Shown here: in pieces, positions 23,242 through 33,293 of the stretch
Numbering within the stretch: the stretch's first letter is position 1
Layout of the letters: each line of letters opens with the position of its first letter
From: Euonymus europaeus
Taxonomy: Eukaryota > Streptophyta > Magnoliopsida > Celastrales > Celastraceae
NCBI GenBank assembly: GCA_963580455.1
Contig: OY756968.1
Location: 4,687,544 to 4,751,543, forward strand
DNA: 64,000 nucleotides
Direction of reading: 5' to 3'
Notes under the pieces: generated by a model
What the model was told of the DNA's origin: nothing
The model's database searches: none
Seen by the model: the letters and a program-made list of their open reading frames with translations, nothing else
Translations under genes and position numbers: made by a program

Positions 23242-24124
23242 ATGGCTCCCAAGGTTCTCCTGTTTGTAGTAGCAATTCTCCTTCTGGTGTCTACCAAGGT
23301 GCGTATATATATACACACACACACACATATCCCTTCTACTCCTTAGGAACATTTGAAGGTACAGTTTTTGTGCTTGATTTTTGGGTAACTAACACTCACA
23401 AGTATGTATCTCTTAAAATTTCTAGGTCTCCTCAAATGATAATGATGAAGAATACGGTACAAGGGTAATCTTCTGAGGAATGTTTGTTTACATTTTGGAT
23501 CTATTTATGAACAATTAAGCATATGATAGTATTGTAATTTCTGATTAATTTTTTCTCTGATGTTCTGCGTAGGTTTTAACTGAAAAGCCATCCGTACCAA
23601 TATCAGTGCCGGCACCAGCTCCAGCTGTTCCTGTGAAGGCACCCACTCCTGCACCGCTAGTTAAACCACCAGCACCTCAGGTGCCCACTCCTGCACCGCT
23701 AGTTAGACCACCAGCCCCTCAGGTGCCCACTCCTGCACCAATAGTTAGACCACCACCACCTCAGGTGCCCACTCCTCCCCATCCAGTGAACCCGCCCACC
23801 AAACCAATTCCAAAAATCAGGACAATAGCTGGTAATATGTCACGAATTTTTCTTACATAAATATACATAATTACATACATATAATGTAGGGATTTTTTAA
23901 ATGAATCAGACAATGTTTTGGTGAACTATTTTGTGTGGGCAGATTGCGTCCCTCTATGTGGGCAGAGGTGCAGCGCACACTCAAGGCCGAATGTGTGCAA
24001 AAGAGCTTGCCAGACTTGCTGTGTTCGATGCAAATGTGTGCCTCCAGGAACTTATGGCAACCGAGAGATGTGTGGGACTTGCTACACTGCCATGATGAGT
24101 CGCAACAGACCCAAGTGCCCTTGA
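23242..24124 (+). CDS. GASA14-like: GASA/snakin-type cysteine-rich peptide with proline-rich spacer
   Basis: Four exons, 23242-23298, 23426-23464, 23573-23831 and 23943-24124, give 178 residues. Exon 1 is a secretion signal (MAPKVLLFVVAILLLVS). Exons 2-3 hold a short acidic segment and a proline/alanine/valine-rich spacer of near-identical 14-residue units (PTPAPLVKPPAPQV). Exon 4 is the GASA domain, with all 12 conserved cysteines (DCVPLCGQRC ... CQTCCVRCKCVPPGTYGN ... KCP) forming six disulphides in the family. Long proline-rich members resemble Arabidopsis GASA14, a gibberellin-responsive, cell-wall-associated protein of growth and redox control. Complete and intact. Confidence 0.93.
23642..23767 (+). 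repeat. 42-bp coding tandem repeat in the GASA spacer
   Basis: Three units start at 23642, 23684 and 23726, each coding 14 residues of PTPAPxVxPPxPQV type. A partial fourth follows at 23768. The units differ by only a few bases. Confidence 0.85.
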
Positions 24125-24683
24125 AATGCATGGATGCTCTCAAGTGTTTTTAAGTCATTAGTTAATCCTCTGTAATGATTTTAGTATTAAAGGAGAAGCA
24201 GATAACTAGTTTGCTTGTAATCTACTAATCTTTATGCGGCAATATTGAAGTTTCTAGTGTTTTTCATTAATATATTAATATTAATTAGTATTGTTTTTGT
24301 CTACTCATAATCTATATCATATGGTTGGAGTAGGTCGCTTCTGCTAATTATTGGGTTATTTAAATATGCTATAGTATGGTTTGGAAAGGAGTCAAATGCT
24401 TTCGTTTATTATGGTTTGAAAAGAAGTCCAACGTTGTCCTTCTAGTCTTTTGCTGGTTTTTACTCTAATGTTTGAGTTTAAGCTCATATCCAAAAGACTA
24501 GCTTGGGTTTTACAAATACGTTCTCCGGTTTAGGTAAATATCGGATGTCTAAATGTCAAGTTTGTATGTCTTTCACCTAAACATTGTAGTAATGCTGTTG
24601 ACTTGTGGAATGCTCCAGTCTCGCAATTATGCTAATGTTTGTATAATCGGCCAACTTAGGAACAATTATCAAACAGCTACAAA
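24125..24683. other. 3' flank of the GASA gene
   Basis: The AT-rich 3' UTR of the GASA gene and spacer. No gene is supported. Confidence 0.35.
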
Positions 24684-24792
24684 CAGAGAGTACATAATTT
24701 TCTTGTTATTGTCACCAGTCAGCAAAAGCCATTTATCAGAGAGTACATAATTTTCTTGTTATTGTCACCAGTCAGCAAAAGCCATTTATCAG
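24684..24792 (+). repeat. Direct tandem duplication, 53-bp unit
   Basis: Units 24684-24736 and 24737-24789 (CAGAGAGTACATAATTTTCT...) appear identical, with a three-base continuation (CAG). It lies in the upstream region of the arabinogalactan peptide gene. Confidence 0.9.
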
Positions 24793-24923
24793 CATATATA
24801 GCTAGCTTATGCCATCTGGTTAGCTCATGTGAGTAACCCAAAGGACAAAAAAGTATCCTTAATATGATAACTTCAATGCAAGAAATGAACATTGTTCACC
24901 CTCAAAGCCAAGGCATTAAGCTG

Positions 24924-24933
24924 CCTATATATG
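24924..24933 (+). promoter_or_regulatory. TATA box of the arabinogalactan peptide gene
   Basis: CCTATATATG lies about 85 bp before the ATG at 25017, leaving a 5' UTR of about 55 nt. Confidence 0.45.
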
Positions 24934-25016
24934 TGGAGAGACATAAGATGGTCATCAAACCAATAAAGGTTTAACATTTACACAACACATTTGACAAGAA
25001 GCAAGAGTTGTTAGAG

Positions 25017-25229
25017 ATGGCTATGGGAAGGGCTGTTGCAATCTTCACAATTTGGTTTGCTTGCTCAATTTTGACAATCACTGCAGCTGTAGAAACTCCA
25101 GGTTGGAACCCGGCACCTGCGCCGTCCGCGGCAACTAATCTGCTGATCACATCTTCTTCATCTGTTTCGATGATGATCGGGTTTACGAGCGCTGTTGTCT
25201 CATTCTTTCTGCTGAAAGAAGTTGTTTGA
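25017..25229 (+). CDS. Arabinogalactan peptide (GPI-anchored AG-peptide)
   Basis: A 70-residue product in one exon starting at ATG 25017. It has an N-terminal signal peptide (VAIFTIWFACSILTITAA), a very short mature region with proline/alanine dipeptides (NPAPAPSAA), and a hydrophobic C-terminus (MMIGFTSAVVSFFLLKEVV) of the kind exchanged for a GPI anchor. This is the plan of plant AG-peptides: the prolines are hydroxylated and carry arabinogalactan, and the product sits at the outer plasma membrane. The serine-rich stretch SSSSVS before the hydrophobic tail is a plausible anchor-attachment region. Family assignment rests on architecture. Confidence 0.8.
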   Translation: MAMGRAVAIFTIWFACSILTITAAVETPGWNPAPAPSAATNLLITSSSSVSMMIGFTSAVVSFFLLKEVV

Positions 25230-26356
25230 GCTTGTCTTAAGACTCTGTTGTTAACTTGTTACTTCCGCAGCTATATATTCAGTTATTGGGTCTGTATCTT
25301 TTTCTTCTTTGTAAAAATCATGCTAATAATGTCGTGTGTTGTGTCTGTAACCTACCTTCATCTGGTATGATTTAATGGTATATTAATAAAATAGTGATTT
25401 TAGAAGTTATGTTTACCTCTCCCTTCCTTTTATGTAACTATTCTGTTTACACCACCATTTTCAGATCTTCGTATGAGTAGTTCTCTCCGGACGAGGGAAC
25501 TCTGAAATTATTCAGAGTGCATAATTATCATCTAATGATGGAGAATAAGTATGATGGAGAAAATATAAAAATATGGTGTGATATGACACGCCTTCCAAAT
25601 TATTTGATGAAAATTGTATACTTTGAGAATTGCAAAGCCCCCATATCCGTTTTCGCCACAACTGGCTCGAATCGTTTTTCTCCGCATTCTTCATGATTCT
25701 CCATCAGAATTGAACACTCCACAGGTATTTTCTTGAATTAGGAACCCTTTGTGATAGATAGTTTGAGAAATTCTTGATCAGTATATGGTTTGCATTCATA
25801 GGATCTCCTATGCAGTGGGCAAGGTTGCTAACGAAAGTAGGCCCAAATATGTTAAAACTTGTTGTTTATATGGGTTGGACACTTGGACTGCTTTTGTGCG
25901 GCCAAAATCAGGCCCCATGGACCCAGCCAGTGGAAGAGCCAAAATTGCACAAAATTTCAAAAACGAATGCGCGCCACCAAGATGAGAAAACAGAAAACAG
26001 TAACATGAAGAGTATTTGCAAGGCAAGTGTGCATATTTAAGAATGTAAAGTGATATATACATTTTTGAATCATGATTTTTTGGGATATGTTTTATTATCT
26101 CTTCATTATCTTCAATATTTTTACTTCTTTGCGATGAAAATGGTAGTTAGGTTTTTCACCTTTTTATTCATTCTTATTATAATTAGAAGCTTAAGTTGTA
26201 TATTTACATCTCCAACTCATTGAAATTTATTTTATAACCCAAGATCATATTATATTGGAATGAGTGTGTATAATGATAATTGAGCTATATATACTTATAT
26301 ATATCCACTATTGAAGATGCTCTAAAAGAGATAATTTTGAAATATGCGGAGAGCTA
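25230..26356. other. Gene-free stretch
   Basis: 3' flank of the AG-peptide gene, then AT-rich spacer. Around 26205-26325 the text CATCTCCAACTCAT and, inverted, CATCTTCAATAGTG could be ends of a small MITE, but the match is weak. Open frames near 25774-26062 show no domain. Confidence 0.3.
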
Positions 26357-27249
26357 GGAGCTATTTGCCCTCCACTATTATTTAGTATCATCTTTGTAAG
26401 TGTTAAAAAAACTCGAATTTAATACACCCAACGAGGCAACTTTTCTTCATTTCCCTTCCCTTTACATTCCCCCATCTTCTCTTCTCCTTCAGTGTTTCCC
26501 TTCTCTTTCTTTCCTCTACCGCTTTCAACTACCACACCCTTTTACCCAAACCTCTCCCATTCCCATAAACCCAAGCTGCTTAGAAATGGAAATATCGACT
26601 TCTTCCGGTCAGACCCCTAGAGCCGTGATGGTTAAGTAGGCGCAAACTTCCACCTCATCTTCTAGCGTGTTTGCTGTGCAGGGAGGAACAGGACTCTGCC
26701 TTGTAGATTTGATTAGAATTGCATTAGTTAAAGTCTGATTGCTCTCATCTATTGAGATTCCTCTTTTTCTCTTAAAGATGGATATTCTGTTTACTCGAAT
26801 GTTCTCTTCGCTCTTTGGCAATAAAGAGGATCGGATCTTTGTACTTGGCCTCGACAATGTCGACAAAAGCACGATACTTTGTAAGTGGTTTTTTAATTCT
26901 CTCTGATACCATTTTTCATTGTGGGTTATTTGACATATGGATGAAAATATTGAGTACAAAAGTGAGGAATGTTTGACATGCATATGAATTTGTCACTAAA
27001 TAATATCTTGACATGATCGAGCTCCTTTAGGATCTCTGCAGAAGTGGGGGAATGTTGGGACAATTTGAGAATGCAAGGCAATTAATTATTTGAGGAAATG
27101 TTTGAGAGTGCAAGGCAAATATTGTAGGTGTGCTTAGAATTTTTTGAGGAAATAAGAGGAAAAATGATATAAAAAAATATTATATTTTTTACTTCAAATG
27201 TAAAAATAAAAGGGCGACACTAAATTAATAGTGGGGTGCAAATGCGCCC
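26357..27249 (+). mobile_element. Short TIR element carrying a captured ARL1 exon (Pack-type)
   Basis: The left end (GGAGCTATTTGCCCTCCACT...) and the inverted right end (GGGCGCATTTGCACCCCACT...) match over about 28 bp at roughly 24 positions. Between them lie a pyrimidine-rich leader, a short frame from 26586, and a recognisable ARL1 first exon. No transposase is present. A gene fragment between inverted ends fits Pack-MULE-like capture. No clear target-site duplication was found, so the superfamily is open. Confidence 0.6.
26778..26880 (+). pseudogene. ARL1/ARF-like small GTPase, isolated first exon
   Basis: The segment reads MDILFTRMFSSLFGNKEDR then IFVLGLDNVDKSTIL and stops at a donor, T|GTAAGT, at 26881. 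This is the start of plant ADP-ribosylation factor-like 1, a Golgi GTPase: Gly2-myristoylation position (here Asp), amphipathic helix and P-loop. The second P-loop glycine of GLDxxGK is Asp (VDKS), so nucleotide binding would fail. No later exon (switch I, DxGG, NKxD) occurs before the next repeat. It lies inside a TIR element. Confidence 0.78.
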
Positions 27250-27787
27250 ACGAGTCAAATAGATAAAAGCCTTAAATTAAGCTGGGAAATTGAGCGACAA
27301 GGTTACCTTCTTATATACCTTCTTATATCTTCGTAAAGACTGTTATTATTGAGTTGACCCAGGGCCACCAGGCTCCAGCTGCTAGCAATGCCTTTATTGT
27401 CATTCATCTAGCTCACGTTTTTGTTAGTCAACAAATATTCCAAACCAAAAATAACCTTCTGTAATATAGAAGATGATCTGCTAACTTATACCAGCCATGG
27501 CCCTTTATGTGTGTGTTTTTGTTGGATGATTTTACTATCCACCAGGAAAGCTTTCAAGATGTTACTATATATATTCTTGTCCGTCAAGATTTTTAATCTT
27601 CCCACTTCTTTCTTCCAACAGGAAAAGCTTAATCATCACAAGTTTTCAACTCCTTTTCCTACTTCGTTTTTAGCCGATGAGTGGCTCCTAGATGTTTTCT
27701 CCTTTTCGACATGATTGTAGTGTTGCAGAGGTAAAAATATGTTTTGGGTAAAAATTCATTTTCAACATCTGCTGCTTTTAGATTTAT
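27250..27787. other. Gene-free stretch
   Basis: AT-rich spacer; an open frame at 27421-27714 shows no domain. Confidence 0.3.
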
Positions 27788-28411
27788 GCTCCGTTTGTTT
27801 GACGGAAAATCAATTTTTAAAAAATATTTTCCTCATTTTATGGTATTTGGGGATGAAAAATAAAAATAGTAAGTTGAAAATATTATATAATCAACTCAAT
27901 TTTAAGACTTTAAAAATGAAAAACAACTTCCCTTCTCAACTTTGGGATGTTGTTTTCCCCAAAACTATGAGTATGGATGTGAACATATTGAGTCATATAT
28001 TTTTAACTCAATGCACATTTATGACCCGTAATACTTTAACCAAGTTAATTTAGATTGTGTTTCGCTTACATATAAACATATACGTAATATATATATATAT
28101 ATACATATGTATGTATACACACAATAAAATACATTTAGCAATAAAAAAATGATTTGTTTTAAAGAATTTTCATTACTGTCAATATTCTATATATATATAT
28201 ATATGAATTCATGTATATTCACACGAAACATACACACACATTTGTTGGTCAACAAAATAAAAAGTGTTGTATTTCAAATTTTTAATTCAAAACAAACAAA
28301 CAATGAAAAATATTAGTAATTTTTTTGTCCAAACACTAGAAATTAATTGTTTTTACATGATATATTTTTCCTTTTCCATGAGACATTTGTTTTCCGTCAA
28401 ATAAACGGAGC
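27788..28411. mobile_element. MITE-like element with inverted ends
   Basis: The left end GCTCCGTTTGTTTGACGGAAAA and the inverted right end GCTCCGTTTATTTGACGGAAAA match at 21 of 22 bases. The body is about 620 bp, AT-rich and includes dinucleotide runs. No transposase is present and no target duplication was found. Similar GCTCCGTTTG ends are known in non-autonomous plant DNA transposons. Confidence 0.6.
28087..28104. repeat. (TA)n microsatellite
   Basis: A short TA run inside the MITE-like element. Confidence 0.8.
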
Positions 28412-29135
28412 CTTAGTACTTAACCTTTTTCCTGTTGAAGTTAGCTATACCTTCATGTCTTATAGTTTATACCACCTATACTCATAGAGATGTTTGCGTT
28501 CTCTTGCTTCTGGGGTACTCTCCTCCCCTTTACCATGCATACTATGCATTAACCGTGTCTTTTTTGACACAGATAATTAATGAGTATCACTTCATAAAAG
28601 CATTGTAGAGAAGTGGGAGACAGTTCACTTGTTATTGGCACCTAATTCTTCAGGTAATTAATAGCATCACTGAGAGGAAGCTGTACACTAGGAAGTTTCT
28701 CAATTGCCAGGTTTGTTGCATTGTTTAAAACCAATTTTTGTTTGCTTTGCTTGTTGGGTTTTGTCCATCTTCACTTTCATGCCAGCAGAGATTCCTGATA
28801 GCAATCAATTAGTGTAAGATAGCACCTAATTCTACAATCTTCTTTGTCCTTCTATTCCCATAATATTCATGATTGATTTGACCTTGTTTAATGGAGTGGA
28901 ATGATAAGATAGTTATGAATATAAGATTTTTGTGAAAGATAAATTACATAAACATATCCTATGAGCTTTTCTATTTGGAAAAGAAGTCTAAGGAGCGATT
29001 CTCTGAAATCTTAGGTGTTGCAGCCTGCTTCCATATGAGCAAGTGAAGTGAATGTCTATTAGCATGGATTATTTGTTTTACTCACATTAGTTATAGAAAA
29101 TGTGGAACGCATGTATTAATTTATTCTTAATATTG

Positions 29136-29138
<3 letters not shown>
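28412..29138. other. Gene-free stretch
   Basis: No coding or structural signal could be supported. Confidence 0.3.

Positions 29139-29166
<28 letters not shown>
29139..29166. repeat. (AT)n microsatellite
   Basis: About 14 AT units in a row. Confidence 0.9.
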
Positions 29167-29181
29167 CAATTCTTCAGTGGT

Positions 29182-29291
29182 GTACACTTAAAATTTGGTG
29201 CGGAATACCACACTGGCCGTTCAATATGAGCCCTGCACCCGCATTCCATTCAACATCAGTGTGATATCCCGCACCAAATTTTACACTTGAG
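29182..29291. mobile_element. Small foldback element
   Basis: The left arm ACACTTAAAATTTGGTGCGG... and the inverted right arm CAAGTGTAAAATTTGGTGCGGG... pair over about 32 nt, leaving a loop of about 40 nt. The size and AT-rich surroundings fit a MITE. Superfamily not assigned. Confidence 0.5.
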
Positions 29292-29888
29292 CTTTACTCT
29301 CTATATATAATCGGTTCCCCTCTTTAATTCATGAGTAGAGATTTGATTGTGTCCATATGATTAAAGTTATTTCTAGCTGCGTGTGAGGCAGAACCCAACT
29401 GGATGTTGACTAAAATAGGAAGCACCTACTTGAGCTGGGACCAGCTGGCACATGCACATGCAGGAAAAATGCAAGCGAATACCAAAGACAGTCACGTTAC
29501 CTTACCTAATCATTGATTTTGTAGGCAAACTTCTAAGGTTTATGACATATCATCTCACTATTCTATTATGAGATTTTTTATTTTTGCAGTGCTTTTATTT
29601 ATTGCTCTCATTGTTTATCGCCGCTGAACCCCCACGTGCATTGCGGCAGATCTTTCACCTGGCAGTTTTTCATCATTTGATACTCCAATATTATTATATT
29701 GTAACAGAATTTTCAAAATATAATTTACTTGGATGAACAATTAGTGACACTAAATGTATTGTGCGACTATTTGGTATTATCGTACTCACATTCTCATCTT
29801 GAAAGGTCGCGGGTTCTAGTGAAGAGGGCGGAATCCTTGCCAATCAAGAACACAGAGTCCTGAAATGATAAGGCCCCGAACATATTTG
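29292..29888. other. Gene-free stretch with a degenerate box-B-like sequence
   Basis: Near 29806 the text GGTCGCGGGTTCTAG resembles a worn pol III box B, possibly an old SINE. Without a matching box A it is not called. Confidence 0.3.
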
Positions 29889-30850
29889 GGTTCGTTTGTT
29901 ATCCAATTGTATTTCAGAGCTTAAAGCTGTGAAAAATGTTGTGCTTTTAGCTGTCAAAAATGCTGTGTAAAAAGCTGTGGGACCCACAGCTTTAAGCTGT
30001 GTAAAATGTTGTGGGTTGTTTGGTTCACTTTTTTTATATTAGCTTTTTGTTAGGATATTTTATATGAAATGACAAAAAAGAACATTGTAATAAAAGAGTA
30101 ATAATATTGAATAAAAAGTTTTAATTAAACATATAACTAGAATTCTTACATTACATTTTAGCTGTCAAAAATGCTGTGTAAAAAGCTGTGGGACCCATAG
30201 CTTTAAGCTGTGTAAAATGCTGTGGGGTGTTTGGTTCACTTTTTTTATATTAGCTTTTTGTTAGGATATTTTATATGAAATGACAAAAAAGAACATTGTA
30301 ATAAAAGAGTAATAATATTGAATAAAAAGTTTTAATTAAACATATAACTAGAATTCTTACATTACATTTTATAAATATTTGTAACACATGTTTTTACAAA
30401 CATGCTTACCCCAGATGAAATTTTCCAAAGCTCCAAAATTCAGATAAATTTAAAGCCATGATAAGGATAGTTTCTAAGGGTAACAAATACGCAGCCAATG
30501 AGAACCATTTGTGTATAAACAAATCTGGCAAAAAGTTCAATCGTTCTGGAACTTTAAAATCTTGATTTTATGATCATTAAATAAAAGTAATAGTCAATCA
30601 TAGATTAACCTGCAACACAATATCTTTTTATCACTTTTTGCCATCATCAGTTGAGAGTTCGAGGGGCAGGTTCGTCATTCAAAAAATTTGGATTGACAAA
30701 ACGCAATGAAACGCTGTGCTGTGACAGCGTCTCATTTTGGACCGCTTAAACGCGGTCCAAAACGCAAATTTTACCAGTTCGTTTGGTATGCACAGAGTTT
30801 TTAGTGGGTCCCACAGCTTAAAGCTGTGAGAAATGCATACCAAACGGAGC
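29889..30850. mobile_element. Non-autonomous DNA element with inverted ends and an internal duplication
   Basis: The left end GGTTCGTTTGTTATCC and the inverted right end GCTCCGTTTGGTATGC match at about 12 of 16 bases. The subterminal phrase AGCTTAAAGCTGTG occurs near both ends and inside. An 11-bp perfect hairpin lies at 30735-30762. No transposase is present. Target duplication not found. Confidence 0.5.
29945..30366 (+). repeat. Direct tandem duplication, 211-bp unit
   Basis: Units 29945-30155 and 30156-30366 start TTTTAGCTGTCAAAAATGCT and differ at only a few bases. The duplication lies within the element at 29889-30850. Confidence 0.9.
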
Positions 30851-31631
30851 TTTAGACATTCTCAGACAATGTTGTCTGTATTAGTTTATACTCTCAATCA
30901 AAACTTTCATCACTCCAATATGCCATGAGAAGTGGGGGCGTATATGCCTTCACAACTATAATCTCAAATTCCATACCTAGCACCTACTCCTATGCAGTAG
31001 GTTTGTAAAACAAATGGATAAAATTAAAATCAAATACTCTGGTCTTTTTTAAAAAAGAAAATTTAAATATCTTTTATTGAAATCGATGAATAATAGGTCA
31101 AACTATTTAATCAAAATACTACGGCTAATTTGCCATAATGTGCTGGTCGAGTACTCGTTAGATGACGCATTAATATTCCCGCCGTCCCGCCTCGATGAAG
31201 TGGCAGCATGTGAACCACACGACATTTGCGCCAAAGACAACGTTGCGGCTTTCTAGCTCACTGTGCCCCACAAAACGGTCATATAACCGTTTGCCCAACA
31301 CGGCCCATAATCCATGATCCAAACCCGATCATTGGATCTTACCAGTTACTACCATTCTTGATCATTATGTCCATTTTTATCTCCACCAAAATCCAAAAGC
31401 CCCGAACTCCAAGATGGGCCCCGCTTTCATGTGCAGTGGTGCACACTTCCGTGATTGGTGGTGTCCTAGAGTAGCGCGTGTAGCCCACTCTTATTCTAAC
31501 AGTAAATACAACCCCATCTACACTACTTATTAGGTCCGGCCCATTAAAGCTAAAAAAAGCCTAGCCTCTGCCTCACGCGGTCATTGTTGTGTCTCTCTCT
31601 CCCTCGCTGGACTTTCACTGCCGGAGCATCA
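30851..31631. other. Upstream flank of the peroxidase gene
   Basis: No gene is supported. The last 400 bp become more GC-rich and are the probable promoter and 5' UTR. The coding frame is open a little upstream of 31632, but the first ATG with a following signal peptide is at 31632. Confidence 0.4.
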
Positions 31632-32609
31632 ATGGCGACTACAGGAGCAGCTGCAGCAGCACCAGCACTACTCCTCACTCTAGTCTTACTCTTGGCTTCT
31701 ACATTTCCAAGTGAATCGAGGCTTACTTATGATTTCTATCAGAAATCCTGCCCGAGTTTCAACCAAATCATGCAAGATATTATAACGAACAAGCAGATCA
31801 CCAGTCCCACCACCGCCGCAGCCACACTCCGCCTATTTTTCCACGACTGCCTCCTCAACGGATGCGATGCGTCAATTCTCGTCTCCTCCACTCCTTTCAA
31901 CACTGCCGAGCGTGACGCCGACATTAACCTCTCACTCCCCGGAGATGCCTTCGACGTTGTCGTCCGTGCCAAGACAGCTCTCGAGCTCTCCTGCCCTTAC
32001 ACGGTCTCCTGCGCTGATATCCTCGCCGTCGCCACTCGTGACCTCGTCGTTATGGTCGGTGGTCCGTACTACAATGTTCCACTAGGCCGCCGCGATTCAC
32101 GCTATTCAAAGTCCTCCGTGGTGGAAGGCAATCTTCCGCGACCGACAATGTCAATGTCGCAGATCCTCAAAATCTTTGAATCGCGAGGGTTTTCGATCCA
32201 AGAAATGGTGGCTTTGAGCGGGGCGCACACAATCGGATTCTCTCATTGCTCTGAATTCGCTAATTTGGTCCAAAATAACACCCATTACAACCCGAGATTT
32301 GCACAGGGACTTCAAAAGGCTTGTGGAGACTACCACAACAACCCTACCCTTTCCGTCTTCAACGATGTGATGACTCCAAACAAGTTCGACAACTTGTACT
32401 TCCAGAATCTGCCCAAGGGTTTGGGTCTTTTGGGGTCGGATCACGGGCTGGCCATTGACCCGAGAACGAGGCCATTTGTGGAGATGTACGGGTCGGATCA
32501 GGACAAATTCTTTAAAGCATTTGCGGCGGCTATGGTGAAGCTCAGCCTCTATGGAGTCCAGACTGGGAGAAGAGGAGAGATTAGGCACAGATGTGATGCT
32601 TTCAATTGA
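31632..32609 (+). CDS. PRX41/65-like: Class III (secretory) plant peroxidase
   Basis: A single exon of 325 residues starting at ATG 31632. An alanine/leucine-rich signal peptide leads to LTYDFYQKSCPS. The distal heme motif is LRLFFHDCLLNGCDAS (catalytic Arg and His) and the proximal heme-ligand motif is VALSGAHTIGFSHC. All eight disulphide cysteines of the family can be placed (KSC, HDC, NGC, LSC, VSC, SHC, KAC, RHRC). The enzyme uses hydrogen peroxide to oxidise phenolics in the cell wall or vacuole, in lignin cross-linking and defence. Sequence around the motifs resembles Arabidopsis PRX41/PRX65. Many class III peroxidase genes have introns; this one has none. It faces the minus-strand U-box gene tail to tail. 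Confidence 0.95.
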   Translation: MATTGAAAAAPALLLTLVLLLASTFPSESRLTYDFYQKSCPSFNQIMQDIITNKQITSPTTAAATLRLFFHDCLLNGCDASILVSSTPFNTAERDADINLSLPGDAFDVVVRAKTALELSCPYTVSCADILAVATRDLVVMVGGPYYNVPLGRRDSRYSKSSVVEGNLPRPTMSMSQILKIFESRGFSIQEMVALSGAHTIGFSHCSEFANLVQNNTHYNPRFAQGLQKACGDYHNNPTLSVFNDVMTPNKFDNLYFQNLPKGLGLLGSDHGLAIDPRTRPFVEMYGSDQDKFFKAFAAAMVKLSLYGVQTGRRGEIRHRCDAFN

Positions 32610-33293
32610 AGGTAGTTTACTGGAATGGCTTACCTTGGATTTGTGATTATTTTTTTTGGATTGTGAGAATTTGATGATAATGTATACCAAATGTTTGTGC
32701 CAGGTTAATGATGATATTGAAGCTTAATTATACTACATGTTTTTCTTTCATTCAATTTAGGGTTCTGAAAGTGAGTTCAGTTTCTCCATTTCTCTCATTA
32801 TCTTCTTCTCCTGTTGTTGCAGAAATATTAGTATTTGATTAGTTTCGTTGCATAGATTAGTTGCTTAACTACAAATTTGTTATGGGATAGTGTGCTTGCT
32901 TTTGTTGGTGTTTAAATGTTTTTTGAAATTCAACATAGCTGTTCAAATTTGTCTCTTCTTTCTGCTTCCTAAAATACTTGTTTGAAATCATATGATAAGT
33001 TTATAGAATTGTACTTATCATCTAAAATAGAGTATAAGTTTATCTAAATAATATCTGATAGAATATAAGTCGGAAAAACGTTTCATTTAACAGAGAAATT
33101 ATTTATTGGCAACACATCGAAAGCAACACCACATCGAAAGCAACAGAATGGTTGCTATTTTATCATTGAGCCGAAATGGCCCAAACCCAAAAAAATCTTA
33201 AAAGCCCGTTTCATGAGCTCTAAGAATAATTACAAAAAATAAATATAAAAGTTAAAAAAAAACTCAAAAATAAAAATAAATTAAATCCTGTAC
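32610..33293. other. Convergent 3' region of the peroxidase and U-box genes
   Basis: About 680 bp between two stop codons pointing towards each other; it holds both 3' UTRs. A short repeat ACATCGAAAGCAAC occurs twice near 33115-33145. No other feature is seen. Confidence 0.5.

Noticed and set aside
25774..26062. Overlapping open frames on both strands
   Set aside because: No domain, codon pattern or splice context; short frames expected by chance.
31584..31631. Upstream extension of the peroxidase
   Set aside because: It begins with TTG. ATG 31632 gives a normal signal peptide and family length.
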